This document shows, one piece after another, positions 26,437-34,556 of a DNA stretch of 64,000 bases (its first letter is position 1; every line of letters starts with the position of its first letter). This DNA is from an uncultured Pelagibacteraceae bacterium (GTDB taxonomy: Bacteria; Pseudomonadota; Alphaproteobacteria; Pelagibacterales; Pelagibacteraceae): NCBI GenBank assembly GCA_902591045.1, contig CACIZC010000004.1, positions 1 through 64,000 on the forward strand, given 5' to 3'. Position numbers and translations under genes: made by a program. The notes beneath the pieces were generated by a model. The model searched no databases and had not been told where the DNA came from. It saw nothing but the letters and a program-made list of their open reading frames with translations.

Positions 26437-26464
26437 AAAGGCCGTATAATAGGATACGGCCTTT
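26437..26464 (+). terminator. Hairpin between dctP and dctQ (attenuator)
   Basis: AAAGGCCGTAT (26437-26447) pairs perfectly over 11 bp with ATACGGCCTTT (26454-26464) around a 6-nt loop. The dctQ ATG begins on the very next base, 26465. There is no long T-run, so it may act as a weak terminator, as an mRNA 3'-end stabiliser for dctP, or as a brake on dctQ translation, since any ribosome binding site would lie inside the stem. Confidence 0.8.
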
Positions 26465-26953
26465 ATGCTTTGCAAATTAGATAAATTTTTAAATTCTCTT
26501 TACAGATACTCAGGATACGTTGCATCCTTTTTTTTAATTCTCATATTACTTTCGATAGTTATAGGAATAACATCTAGAATTTTTGGATTTTATATTCGTG
26601 GATTAACAGAATATTCTGGTTATAGTTTGGCCACTGCTTCTTTTTTAGCGCTTGCCTATACCTTTAATGAGAACGGTCATATCAGAATAACTTTATTTCT
26701 CGAGAGAGCCAGAGGAAAATTATTAAGATTTTTAACTATTTGGTCTTTAGCTGTCTCTACCTTCTTTTCAGGCTTTTTAGCTTTTTATTTTATTAAAATG
26801 TGGATTGTATCCATTCAGCTTGCCGAGAGAAGCCAAGGAGCAGATGAGATTTTGCTTTGGATACCACAAACTGGAGTTGCTATAGGTTCCATAATATTTT
26901 TTATTTGTATTTCACATAACTTTTTAAAACTATTTTTTAAACAAAATGCTTGA
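26465..26953 (+). CDS. dctQ: TRAP transporter small permease DctQ
   Basis: A 162-residue protein with four hydrophobic helices, standard for DctQ. The stretch GIRGLTEYSGYSLATASFLALAYTFNENGHIRITLFLERARGK includes the EYSGY and GHIRI elements typical of the small TRAP membrane subunit. It works with DctM to move the substrate delivered by DctP using an ion gradient. The start codon directly abuts the preceding hairpin, which would make its translation depend on melting that structure. It overlaps dctM by 8 bp. Confidence 0.9.
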   Translation: MLCKLDKFLNSLYRYSGYVASFFLILILLSIVIGITSRIFGFYIRGLTEYSGYSLATASFLALAYTFNENGHIRITLFLERARGKLLRFLTIWSLAVSTFFSGFLAFYFIKMWIVSIQLAERSQGADEILLWIPQTGVAIGSIIFFICISHNFLKLFFKQNA

Positions 26954-28256
26954 AGTTTATTTAACGATATTTTTTATCAGTGTTTTGTTAATTTTCCTTG
27001 GATCAGGAGTTTGGGTTGGGATTAGCATGATTGGAGTCTCAACTATTGGAATGATGATGTTCACATCAAGACCTGTTGGTGATGCAATGGCAACAACAAT
27101 GTGGAGCATGGGTTCATCCTGGTCACTAACAGCCCTACCTCTTTTTGTTTGGATGGGTGAAATTTTATTTAGGACAAGATTATCAGAGAATTTATTCAAA
27201 GGTTTATCACCTTGGCTTGCAAGATTGCCTGGAGGTTTAATTCACGTTAATATTTTAGGTTGTGCTATTTTTGCGGCAATTTCTGGTTCTTCAGCTGCTA
27301 CAGTGGCAACAGTTGGAAAAATGTCGATACCTGAGCTCAGAAAAAGAAATTATCCTGAAAGGTTTCTTCTAGGAACGTTAGCAGGATCGGGAACTTTAGG
27401 TCTTTTAATTCCACCATCAATTATTTTGATTATCTATGGCGTTACCGTTGAAGAATCTATAGCAAAACTTTTTATTGCCGGCATTATTCCGGGTATTGGA
27501 TTAGCTATATTGTTTATGACTTATGTTGTTGCTTGGTCTCTTAAAAACAAAAAGATTATGCCTACAATAAGTGAAGATTTTTCTTTTTTAGAAAAAATAA
27601 AACAATCTGGACAACTGTTGCCTGTTATACTTTTAATACTTGCAGTAATTGGATCTATTTACGCTGGTATTGCTACAGCTACCGAAGCAGCTTCCCTGGG
27701 TGTTTTAGGTGCATTGGTATTGTCTTATTTCCAAAAAAGTTTAACAAAAGAATCTTTTACCAAATCATTATTAGGCGCAACAAAAACATCTTGCATGATT
27801 GCTTTTATATTAGCGGGATCTTCCTTTTTAACCTTAGCAATGGCTTTCACAGGTCTTCCAAAAAATTTAGCAGTCTTTATTGATACACTACAGTTGTCAC
27901 CATACATGCTGCTTCTAGTTTTGACGCTCTTCTATATAATTCTTGGTATGTTTTTAGACGGGATATCAGCCGTAGTTTTAACCATGGCAATAATCGAACC
28001 CATGATACGTCAAGCAGGTTTTGACATGATCTGGTTTGGTGTTTATTTAGTTATAGTTGTTGAGATGGCTCAGATTACACCGCCAGTTGGATTTAACTTG
28101 TTTGTTTTACAGGGAATGGCAAAAAGAGACATGGGTTTTATCGCAAGAAGTGCTTTTCCACTTTTTCTTTTAATGATCTTGGCTGTAATTATAATTATAG
28201 CTTTTCCACAATTAGCTCTTTGGCTACCAGAACAAATGATTCAGCCACTTAAATAA
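26946..28256 (+). CDS. dctM: TRAP transporter large permease DctM
   Basis: A 436-residue membrane protein with twelve or so helices. Typical DctM elements are the AAISGSSAATVATVGKMSIPELRKRNY loop near residue 115, GSGTLGLLIPPSIILIIYGV, and the C-terminal repeat LGMFLDGISAVVLTMAIIEPM with MAQITPPVGFNLFVLQGM. It is the ion-coupled channel of the TRAP transporter. Its last 8 bp overlap the convergent hypothetical gene. Confidence 0.94.
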   Translation: MLEVYLTIFFISVLLIFLGSGVWVGISMIGVSTIGMMMFTSRPVGDAMATTMWSMGSSWSLTALPLFVWMGEILFRTRLSENLFKGLSPWLARLPGGLIHVNILGCAIFAAISGSSAATVATVGKMSIPELRKRNYPERFLLGTLAGSGTLGLLIPPSIILIIYGVTVEESIAKLFIAGIIPGIGLAILFMTYVVAWSLKNKKIMPTISEDFSFLEKIKQSGQLLPVILLILAVIGSIYAGIATATEAASLGVLGALVLSYFQKSLTKESFTKSLLGATKTSCMIAFILAGSSFLTLAMAFTGLPKNLAVFIDTLQLSPYMLLLVLTLFYIILGMFLDGISAVVLTMAIIEPMIRQAGFDMIWFGVYLVIVVEMAQITPPVGFNLFVLQGMAKRDMGFIARSAFPLFLLMILAVIIIIAFPQLALWLPEQMIQPLK

Positions 28257-28695
28257 AAGGATCGTAGGCCCATTGAAGTATCGCTTGTCTCTGTCTTCTT
28301 CTACAAAATAAATCACCTTCTTCACAATTTTTCTTTATTGCTTTTACATGCCGTGTAAAATTTATCCATCTCTGTATTTGAATTTGATCAATATTTTGTA
28401 TTCGTCTTCCATTGGTATATCTACAGTACCACTGAAACCATCCAAGCGGATCCTCTTTGAAAATCCATCCTTTTTTAATCCATTCTTGTCTAGACAAACC
28501 AGACTTAACTTTAAATCGGTTTAATTTAACATCAAACTTTTCACTTAATTTTGCTTTTTGAAACCAAGACTTTGGAAATTCTTTTATTTGTTTTTTATTA
28601 AAATAGGAGCCACCAAACACACCTAGGTCTAACATTTCTTTTGGAGTTAATTGAGGTTTAAATAATTTATGAATCTTCTCTTTTTCTTTTGGCAA
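28249..28695 (-). CDS. Conserved hypothetical protein, basic, Trp-rich
   Basis: A 148-residue soluble protein not recognised as a named family. It is basic and rich in aromatic residues. Distinct segments are LTPKEMLDLGVFGGSYF (about 16-32), GLSRQEWIKKGWIF, DPLGWFQWYCRYTNGRRIQNIDQIQIQRW (about 82-110) and CEEGDLFCRRRQRQAILQW at the C-terminus. The dense conserved-looking W/R/Y pattern and two Cys near the end suggest nucleic-acid or cofactor binding, but no function can be given. No signal peptide or membrane helix. It is last in a minus-strand run with DoxX and TPR genes. Confidence 0.7.
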   Translation of the reverse strand: MPKEKEKIHKLFKPQLTPKEMLDLGVFGGSYFNKKQIKEFPKSWFQKAKLSEKFDVKLNRFKVKSGLSRQEWIKKGWIFKEDPLGWFQWYCRYTNGRRIQNIDQIQIQRWINFTRHVKAIKKNCEEGDLFCRRRQRQAILQWAYDPFI

Positions 28696-28697
28696 AA

Positions 28698-29090
28698 TTA
28701 ATTACCTTTTTTCGACTGCAAATAATAATCAAAACTACAAATTTGTGGTTTGTTTGCAATCACAATTAATAATCCACCAATTATAGAAATATTTTTTAAA
28801 AATATGGTTAATTGCATGCCATCACCTAAAATATGATGAGTATGAAAGATTAAAGTAACTGCAAAAACAAACAAAGCTAATAATGTAGCGACAATTTTTG
28901 TTTTATATCCTGCAATTAAAATTAAAGGCAGAATTATTTCAAAAGCTATAGATGGATAAAAAAGAAATTCAGGAACACCATGATCTGACATATACATCAT
29001 GCTTTCATCTGGATTTAAAAACTTTCTTACTGCCTCTACTAAAAAAAGAGCTGATATTAATATTCTTCCAAATACTTCAACTATGTGCAT
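28698..29090 (-). CDS. DoxX family membrane protein
   Basis: A 130-residue protein with four hydrophobic helices. The opening GRILISALFLVEAVRKFLNPDESMMYMSDHGVP and later AFEIILPLILIAGYKTKIVATLLALF follow the DoxX/SURF4-like pattern. Family roles include thiosulfate:quinone oxidoreductase subunits and membrane redox functions linked to oxidative stress, but most members are uncharacterised. It begins immediately after the TPR gene stop and is likely cotranscribed with it. Confidence 0.82.
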   Translation of the reverse strand: MHIVEVFGRILISALFLVEAVRKFLNPDESMMYMSDHGVPEFLFYPSIAFEIILPLILIAGYKTKIVATLLALFVFAVTLIFHTHHILGDGMQLTIFLKNISIIGGLLIVIANKPQICSFDYYLQSKKGN

Positions 29091-29576
29091 TTATTTTTTT
29101 TCTATAACTTCTTTTAATTCAGTGTACTCTTCGCAATTACAGTTTTTTAAAACATCCAGTCTTTCTTTAGCTAAATCCATTCGACCAGTTTTTACGTAAA
29201 GTTCACCCAAATACTCATTTATACCGTTATGGTCTGGTTTAATTTTTAAACCTGCTAAATAGTATTTTTCAGCCTCTTCTAACTTACCAGTTTTTCTTAA
29301 TGTAAAACCAAGATAATTTAAAATATCAGGATTAGTTTTGTCAGTTTTATAAGCTTGTTCTAATTTTTTCAGAGCTTTAGAATATAATTTTGTAGCTCTA
29401 TCTATTTTATTTTTTTCTTCTAGTTTTTTCGCTCTTAATACAAATTTTTTTGCATCAGAATAAAGATCTAAATAGTTATCACCACTTCCACTATCACTGC
29501 TGGCACCATAGGATACTCCCAAATATTGAGCTAAGATAAATCCCGATACCAATATAATAAAAATTTTTTTAAACAT
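29091..29576 (-). CDS. TPR-repeat protein, exported
   Basis: A 161-residue protein. The first 24 residues are hydrophobic and end near VSYGASS, indicating a signal peptide. The rest is helical with about three tetratricopeptide repeats, the clearest being NYLGFTLRKTGKLEEAEKYYLAGLKIKP followed by NEYLGELYVKTGRMDLAKERL. TPR proteins mediate protein-protein contacts; the partner is not known. The C-terminal CNCEEY has two Cys. It sits between pxpA (7 bp upstream) and the DoxX gene (no gap). Confidence 0.82.
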   Translation of the reverse strand: MFKKIFIILVSGFILAQYLGVSYGASSDSGSGDNYLDLYSDAKKFVLRAKKLEEKNKIDRATKLYSKALKKLEQAYKTDKTNPDILNYLGFTLRKTGKLEEAEKYYLAGLKIKPDHNGINEYLGELYVKTGRMDLAKERLDVLKNCNCEEYTELKEVIEKK

Positions 29577-29583
29577 TTATTCT

Positions 29584-30357
29584 TTAAGCAAACTTTTTAA
29601 GTCGATCCAACGGTTTAAGAGTCACACCTGTTTTTACAAGGCCTTCTCTTATTTTTTTTGCAGTTCCTACTGCGCTTTTTCCATCACCATGTACACAAAT
29701 GGAGTCAATGTCGCAGGGTATTTGTTTTCCAGAAAAACAATTTAAAGCTTGGTTTTTTACCATTTTAATTACATGATTTTTTGCAACTTCAGGATCTGTA
29801 ATTAACGCATTAGGTTTAGATCTAGAAACTAAATTGCCGTCATCTTCGTAATTTCTATCAGCAAATATTTCAGCGGCTACTTTCATTTTAAGTTTTTTCC
29901 CCGCTTTTTCCATTTCAGATCCTGTTGGAACTAAAAAAATTAAATTTTTGTTTGCTTGAAGAATCGATTTTGCAATAACATTGGCTAATTCAAAATTTTC
30001 ACATGCCATATTATTCAACGCGCCATGAGGTTTAACATGAGTTACTTTCATAGAATTTTTTTCTGCAATTTTAGATAAAATATTAATTTGATCAATAATC
30101 AACTTAGTAATTTCTTTTGGTGGCAAATTTAACCTTTTTCTTCCAAAGTTTTCTGGATCATTGAAGGAGGGATGAGCGCCAATACTCACACCATTTTTTT
30201 TAGAAATCTCTACCGTTTTTTTCATGGTAGTTTCATCACCAGCGTGATAACCGCAAGCAACATTTGCTGAATTAACTATACCTAACAATAAAGGGTCATT
30301 TTCTGTAGAACAGAACTTTGAACTTTCTCCAAGATCACAATTAATATTAATTTCCAT
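29584..30357 (-). CDS. pxpA: 5-oxoprolinase subunit A, LamB/YcsF family
   Basis: A 257-residue protein that opens MEININCDLGESS and has VNSANVACGYHAGDETTM, GAHPSFNDPENFGRK, THVKPHGALNNMAC, AEIFADRNYEDDGNLVSRS and SICVHGDG, the continuous LamB/YcsF pattern. With PxpB and PxpC it hydrolyses 5-oxoproline (pyroglutamate) to glutamate at the cost of ATP. It lies on the minus strand, while pxpB and pxpC are divergent on the plus strand with a 37-bp gap in between containing TATAAT-like sequences; in most genomes the three are collinear. Confidence 0.92.
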   Translation of the reverse strand: MEININCDLGESSKFCSTENDPLLLGIVNSANVACGYHAGDETTMKKTVEISKKNGVSIGAHPSFNDPENFGRKRLNLPPKEITKLIIDQINILSKIAEKNSMKVTHVKPHGALNNMACENFELANVIAKSILQANKNLIFLVPTGSEMEKAGKKLKMKVAAEIFADRNYEDDGNLVSRSKPNALITDPEVAKNHVIKMVKNQALNCFSGKQIPCDIDSICVHGDGKSAVGTAKKIREGLVKTGVTLKPLDRLKKFA

Positions 30358-30394
30358 ATTTTAAACCATTATATAATATCCATTATAACAAATT

Positions 30395-31084
30395 ATGTTA
30401 AAAAAAATAAGCAATATCGGAGACTGTGGCATCACGTGTGATTTTGGTGATGAAGTTAATAAAAAAACAAATAAAGAAGTAATTAAGCTTTTTAATTTTA
30501 TACAGACATCTGTAAATAATAAAAAAATCAAAGGAATTTTAAATTACACCCCTTCTTATAACAAACTCATTATTAATTTTGAGTTAGGAAAAATAAAGTC
30601 TAAAGAAATAATAGAATTTATCAAGGGTAGTGATTATTCCAAAACTGCTTTATCTGAAAAAAATAAAATTGTGGAAATACCAATCTGTTATGATGAGGAA
30701 TTTGCTTTAGATATTAAAAGATTGGAAGAAAAAACTAAATTAAGTTTTAAAGAAATAGTAAACGAACATCTCAATACAGATTTTTTTGTTTACATGATAG
30801 GATTTGTGCCTGGACAACCTTTCCTTGGAGATTTAAATAAAAGCCTGTACCATGATCGACTAGATACACCTAGGGTTAAAATTAAAAAAGGATCAGTTGG
30901 TATAGTAGAAAAATTCTGTACCATTTATACTTTTGAAAGCCCCGGCGGCTGGAATATCATTGGAAAAACACCTCTCGATTTATTTAACATTAATAAAAAA
31001 AATACAAGTGTATTGTCGCCTGGAGATACAGTCAAATTTAAATCTATAACAAAGAAGGATCTATCATCTTTTAAAAATGAGTAA
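30395..31084 (+). CDS. pxpB: 5-oxoprolinase subunit B (KipI family)
   Basis: A 229-residue protein with the KipI/PxpB landmarks: ISNIGDCGITCDFGDEVN at the N-terminus, VEIPICYDEEFALDIKRLEEKT, YMIGFVPGQPFLGDL near 130-145, and the GSVGIVEKFCTIYTFESPGGWNIIGKTPL motif. The family name comes from the Bacillus histidine-kinase inhibitor KipI, but the ancestral role is 5-oxoprolinase with PxpC. It overlaps pxpC by 8 bp. Confidence 0.92.
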   Translation: MLKKISNIGDCGITCDFGDEVNKKTNKEVIKLFNFIQTSVNNKKIKGILNYTPSYNKLIINFELGKIKSKEIIEFIKGSDYSKTALSEKNKIVEIPICYDEEFALDIKRLEEKTKLSFKEIVNEHLNTDFFVYMIGFVPGQPFLGDLNKSLYHDRLDTPRVKIKKGSVGIVEKFCTIYTFESPGGWNIIGKTPLDLFNINKKNTSVLSPGDTVKFKSITKKDLSSFKNE

Positions 31085-32009
31085 TTATTTTAAAGTTTTA
31101 AGACCTGGTATCAACTCCACATTTCAAGATTTAGGAAGATTTGGTTTACAACATCTTGGAATTGTAGCAAGCGGATGTATGGATCAATTATTATTTTATA
31201 TTTCAAATAAATTAGTTGGGAATAAAGTTTCACAAGGAGCTTTAGAATTTGCTTACCAAGGGCCATTACTTGAACTCGTAGGGGAGTCAGCATTGGTAGC
31301 CGTTTCAGGAAAAGTTAATTTTAATGTCATTAATAAAAATGGTGAGACAAAGCAGGGCACACCTAACGAAAGCTTTGTTGTTTCCAATGGAGACAAGATC
31401 GATATTCTCTCAACAATAAATTCTGTTTATGGTTACCTTTCAATTTTGGGAGGTTTTAAATTAAAAGAAATAAAAGGAAGTGTTTCTACTTTGGTTAGAG
31501 CAAAAATTGGTCCAAACAATGGTAACAAATTACAGTCTGATGACAAAATATTTTTTAATAAATCTAATTCAGCGGTCAAAACAAAAAAAATTGAATTTGA
31601 TTTTGACACAGACAATACGATTAGAGTAATGAAAGGATTGCAGTTTGATTATTTTTCAAAAAAAAGCCAAGAAGATTTTTTTTCAAAGGAATATAAAGTT
31701 ACCAGGTTAACTGATCGTATGGGAATGAGATTAGAAGGAGTAAAACTAGAAAATACGGTAAGTAAAAATATAAAATCAGAGGGCATTACCAAAGGCTCAA
31801 TTCAAATACCAGGAGACGGACAACCGATAGTACTTTTATCTGATCATCCAACAATTGGAGGTTATCCTAAAATAGCCAATGTTATTTCGGCCGACTACGA
31901 TAAATTGGTTCAAAAAACAACAGGATTAAATTTAAAATTCAAATTGGTCGATCTAAGTATAGCAGAAAGTGCATTTGAAGATTACATTGCCAGTTTTAAT
32001 AATTTTTAA
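31077..32009 (+). CDS. pxpC: 5-oxoprolinase subunit C (KipA family)
   Basis: A 310-residue protein of the biotin-dependent-carboxyltransferase-like family. Clear motifs are VLRPGINSTFQDLGRFGLQHLGIVASGCMD, ALEFAYQGPLLEL, SEGITKGSIQIPGDGQPIVLLSDHPTIGGYPKIANVISAD near residues 245-280. It forms the 5-oxoprolinase with PxpA and PxpB. The next gene, a DMT-family transporter, starts on the base after its stop, which suggests a shared transcript. Confidence 0.92.
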   Translation: MSNYFKVLRPGINSTFQDLGRFGLQHLGIVASGCMDQLLFYISNKLVGNKVSQGALEFAYQGPLLELVGESALVAVSGKVNFNVINKNGETKQGTPNESFVVSNGDKIDILSTINSVYGYLSILGGFKLKEIKGSVSTLVRAKIGPNNGNKLQSDDKIFFNKSNSAVKTKKIEFDFDTDNTIRVMKGLQFDYFSKKSQEDFFSKEYKVTRLTDRMGMRLEGVKLENTVSKNIKSEGITKGSIQIPGDGQPIVLLSDHPTIGGYPKIANVISADYDKLVQKTTGLNLKFKLVDLSIAESAFEDYIASFNNF

Positions 32010-32876
32010 ATGCAATTTGTTTATAAAATCCCAGGATATATTTTATGCCTTCTCGCAGGTTTTTGCTTAAGTTTTGGCGGAGCTTTATTTAGATCTTTCG
32101 AAGGCGCTAGTCCCTGGCAAATTCTTTTTTGGAGATCAGTATTTTTTATGTTGGCTCTGATTGTATTTTTAGTCCTAACTTACAGAAAAGAAGCTTTAAA
32201 CGTAATAAAAAAATCTGGATTTTTTGGAATTCTTGGCGGTTTTTTTTTATCAACTAGTTTTGTCGGATATATTTTTGCTATGTCAGAAACTACAATTGCT
32301 AATGTAGTTTTTATTATTAGTACTCAAACTTTATTTTTAGCTGTTTTTGGATATTTTTTTCTTAAAGAAAAAATTTCATTAAGAAGTTTTATAGCAATTA
32401 CCTTGGCAATATCAGGCGCTATTCTGATGATAGGGGATTCTATTTCTAGAGGATCATTACTTGGTAACTTAGCAGCCCTTTCGATGCCAATTAATTTCTC
32501 AATTCTAGTAATAATAGTAAGAAAACATCCAAATTTGGATATGGTACCAGCAATTTTTTATGCAGGAATTTTAAGTACTATATATGGCTTTATTTTATCT
32601 GAGAACTTAATCATATCTTATAAAGATTTAGGTTTTTCATTTCTTATGGGCGTACCTCAATTGGCTTTCGGATTTATTTTTGCAACCATTGGCTCTAGAA
32701 CAACACCAGCAGCTACAGTTGGATTGTTAATGTTAACAGAAAGTATATTTGGCCCTACTTGGGGATGGCTATTTTTTAACGAATTACCACCGATGAGTGT
32801 GTTTATTGCTGGAGCAATGATAATTACAGCAGTTGTTCTTAAAAGTTTGGAAAAAAACAAAGCAGTTATAAGTTAA
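32010..32876 (+). CDS. EamA/DMT superfamily transporter
   Basis: A 288-residue protein with about ten hydrophobic helices in two EamA repeats. GGALFRSFEGASPWQILFWRSVFFML near the N-terminus and the TTPAATVGLLMLTESIFGPTWGWLFFNELPP segment near the C-terminus are the usual repeat ends. DMT proteins often export amino acids or other metabolites; the substrate is unknown. Direct linkage to pxpBC suggests a tie to glutamate or pyroglutamate metabolism, but this is inference. The glycine riboswitch leader begins about 45 bp after the stop. Confidence 0.85.
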   Translation: MQFVYKIPGYILCLLAGFCLSFGGALFRSFEGASPWQILFWRSVFFMLALIVFLVLTYRKEALNVIKKSGFFGILGGFFLSTSFVGYIFAMSETTIANVVFIISTQTLFLAVFGYFFLKEKISLRSFIAITLAISGAILMIGDSISRGSLLGNLAALSMPINFSILVIIVRKHPNLDMVPAIFYAGILSTIYGFILSENLIISYKDLGFSFLMGVPQLAFGFIFATIGSRTTPAATVGLLMLTESIFGPTWGWLFFNELPPMSVFIAGAMIITAVVLKSLEKNKAVIS

Positions 32877-32920
32877 TTACAATTGACTTTGTTCCTAAAT
32901 TAAAAGAAAATTATCATATA

Positions 32921-33061
32921 ACGGGAGAGACCAATTTTTGGCGCCGAAGGAGCAACTTCCCGGAAACTCTCAGGCAAAAGGACCGTTATCGTAATAACTC
33001 TGGAAAGCAGGCTTTAGCCTCACCGAAGGAGCAAATCTCTCAGGTAACTAGACAGATGGGG
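32921..33061 (+). promoter_or_regulatory. Tandem glycine riboswitch upstream of gcvT
   Basis: Two glycine aptamers lie one after the other. The first (about 32921-32988) has CGGGAGAG, then GGCGCCGAAGGAGCAA and AAACTCTCAGGCAAAAGGA. The second (about 32995-33061) has CTCTGGAAAGC, CACCGAAGGAGCAAA and TCTCTCAGGTAAC. These are the conserved core elements of the glycine riboswitch. It precedes gcvT by 16 bp, so glycine binding should turn on the glycine cleavage operon; in the family this usually raises expression. No separate terminator stem is evident between aptamer 2 and the ATG, so control may act on translation. Confidence 0.95.
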
Positions 33062-33077
33062 TTTACTAAGAGTTATT

Positions 33078-34172
33078 ATGGATACACAAAAAACAGCTTT
33101 ATACAATTACCATAAAAGTCTTGGGGCAAAATTTGTTCCTTTTGCAGGATATGAAATGCCCGTTCAATATCCTTCTGGCATAGTCGAAGAACATAAAGCC
33201 ACAAGAAGTAAAGTAGGTTTATTTGATGTTTCCCATATGGGACAGTTATTAATTGAAGGAAATGAAAATTTAGTAATAGAACTAGAAAAAATTATTCCTA
33301 CAGATTTAAAAAAAATAAAACTTAATCAATCTAAATATTCTTTTCTTATGAATAAAGAAGGTGGCATTTATGACGACTTAATTATAACCAAAGTTGAAAA
33401 AGGCTTTAGCATTATTTTAAATGCAGCATGTAAAAATAATGATTTAAAAATTATTAAGAATGCGCTTAGAAGTAAATTTAAACTAACTCTATATGACAAT
33501 TTATCTTTAATTGCTTTACAGGGACCAAAATCTTCAGAAATTTTAGAAAAAACAATAAGAGGAGTTTCTTCTCTTAAATTTATGAATGGAAATAAATTTT
33601 CTTATAATGGTAGAGATATTTATATAACAAGATCTGGTTATACAGGTGAAGATGGATTTGAGATTTCTATACCAAATGAACTTGTTGAAGATTTTGCAAA
33701 AAGATTAGTTACCCAAGGAGTGAAACCAATTGGTTTGGGAGCTAGAGATACTTTAAGGTTAGAAGCTGGATTATGTCTTTATGGTCATGATATTAATGAA
33801 TCAACAAGCCCAATAGAAGCCAATCTTAAATGGGCAATATCCAAGAGGAGAAGAGAAGAGGGTGGGTTCGCAGGTTATAATAAAATTAAATCAGATATGA
33901 ATGGGAGTTTAACACGACTAAGAATAGGGGTTAAACCTGAAGGAAAAATAATAGCAAGGGAAGGAGTTAAGATTTTTTCCAAGGATAACGAAGAGATTGG
34001 ATTGGTTACAAGTGGAACTTTCGGCCCAAGTGTTAACCAGCCTATTGCTATGGGTTATGTAAAATTAAAATTTTCAAAACCCGGTACAAAAGTTCTACTG
34101 GAAGTTAGAGGAAAAAAACATGAAGCAAATATATCCGAACTTCCCTTTTATAAAAAAAACTACGTGAGGTAA
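33078..34172 (+). CDS. gcvT: Glycine cleavage system T protein (aminomethyltransferase)
   Basis: A 364-residue protein of normal GcvT length. It opens ALYNYHKSLGAKFVPFAGYEMPVQY, has LFDVSHMGQLLIEG, YTGEDGFEISIP, GLGARDTLRLEAGLCLYGHDI and the C-terminal IGLVTSGTFGPSVNQPIAMGYV. It transfers the methylene carbon from the aminomethyl-lipoyl H protein to tetrahydrofolate, releasing ammonia. First gene of the riboswitch-controlled gcvTHP operon; gcvH follows after 3 bp. Confidence 0.96.
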   Translation: MDTQKTALYNYHKSLGAKFVPFAGYEMPVQYPSGIVEEHKATRSKVGLFDVSHMGQLLIEGNENLVIELEKIIPTDLKKIKLNQSKYSFLMNKEGGIYDDLIITKVEKGFSIILNAACKNNDLKIIKNALRSKFKLTLYDNLSLIALQGPKSSEILEKTIRGVSSLKFMNGNKFSYNGRDIYITRSGYTGEDGFEISIPNELVEDFAKRLVTQGVKPIGLGARDTLRLEAGLCLYGHDINESTSPIEANLKWAISKRRREEGGFAGYNKIKSDMNGSLTRLRIGVKPEGKIIAREGVKIFSKDNEEIGLVTSGTFGPSVNQPIAMGYVKLKFSKPGTKVLLEVRGKKHEANISELPFYKKNYVR

Positions 34173-34175
34173 AAA

Positions 34176-34556
34176 ATGAGTGAGAAAAAATATTCAAAAA
34201 AACATGAGTGGGTTTCTATTGAAGGAGATATTGCGACAGTTGGTATTACAAATCATGCCGCGAACCTCTTAGGCGATATAGTTTTTGTCGAATTGCCTGA
34301 TAAGGGAAAAAATGTTGAAAAAGAAGGGCAGGCTGGAGTAGTAGAATCAACAAAGGCAGCAAGTGATGTTTATACTCCGGTCACTGGAGAAATTACTGAA
34401 ACCAACAAGTCTATAGTAGATGATCCTGCTGCAGTGAACAAAGACCCAGAGGGTACATCTTGGTTCTTTAAAATTAAAATAAAAAATAAATCAGAACTGA
34501 ATGAATTAATGAACAAAACAGATTATGAAAAATTTGCAAAGGAAAATCCAAATTAA
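34176..34556 (+). CDS. gcvH: Glycine cleavage system H protein
   Basis: A 126-residue lipoyl carrier. The lipoylated lysine is K60 in the motif [19 protein letters not shown]. The flanking [34 protein letters not shown] is typical of GcvH. It shuttles the aminomethyl group between P, T and L proteins. The ATG is 3 bp after gcvT, with a GAGGTAAAAA ribosome binding site overlapping the gcvT stop, and gcvP begins on the next base after its own stop. Confidence 0.96.
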   Translation: MSEKKYSKKHEWVSIEGDIATVGITNHAANLLGDIVFVELPDKGKNVEKEGQAGVVESTKAASDVYTPVTGEITETNKSIVDDPAAVNKDPEGTSWFFKIKIKNKSELNELMNKTDYEKFAKENPN

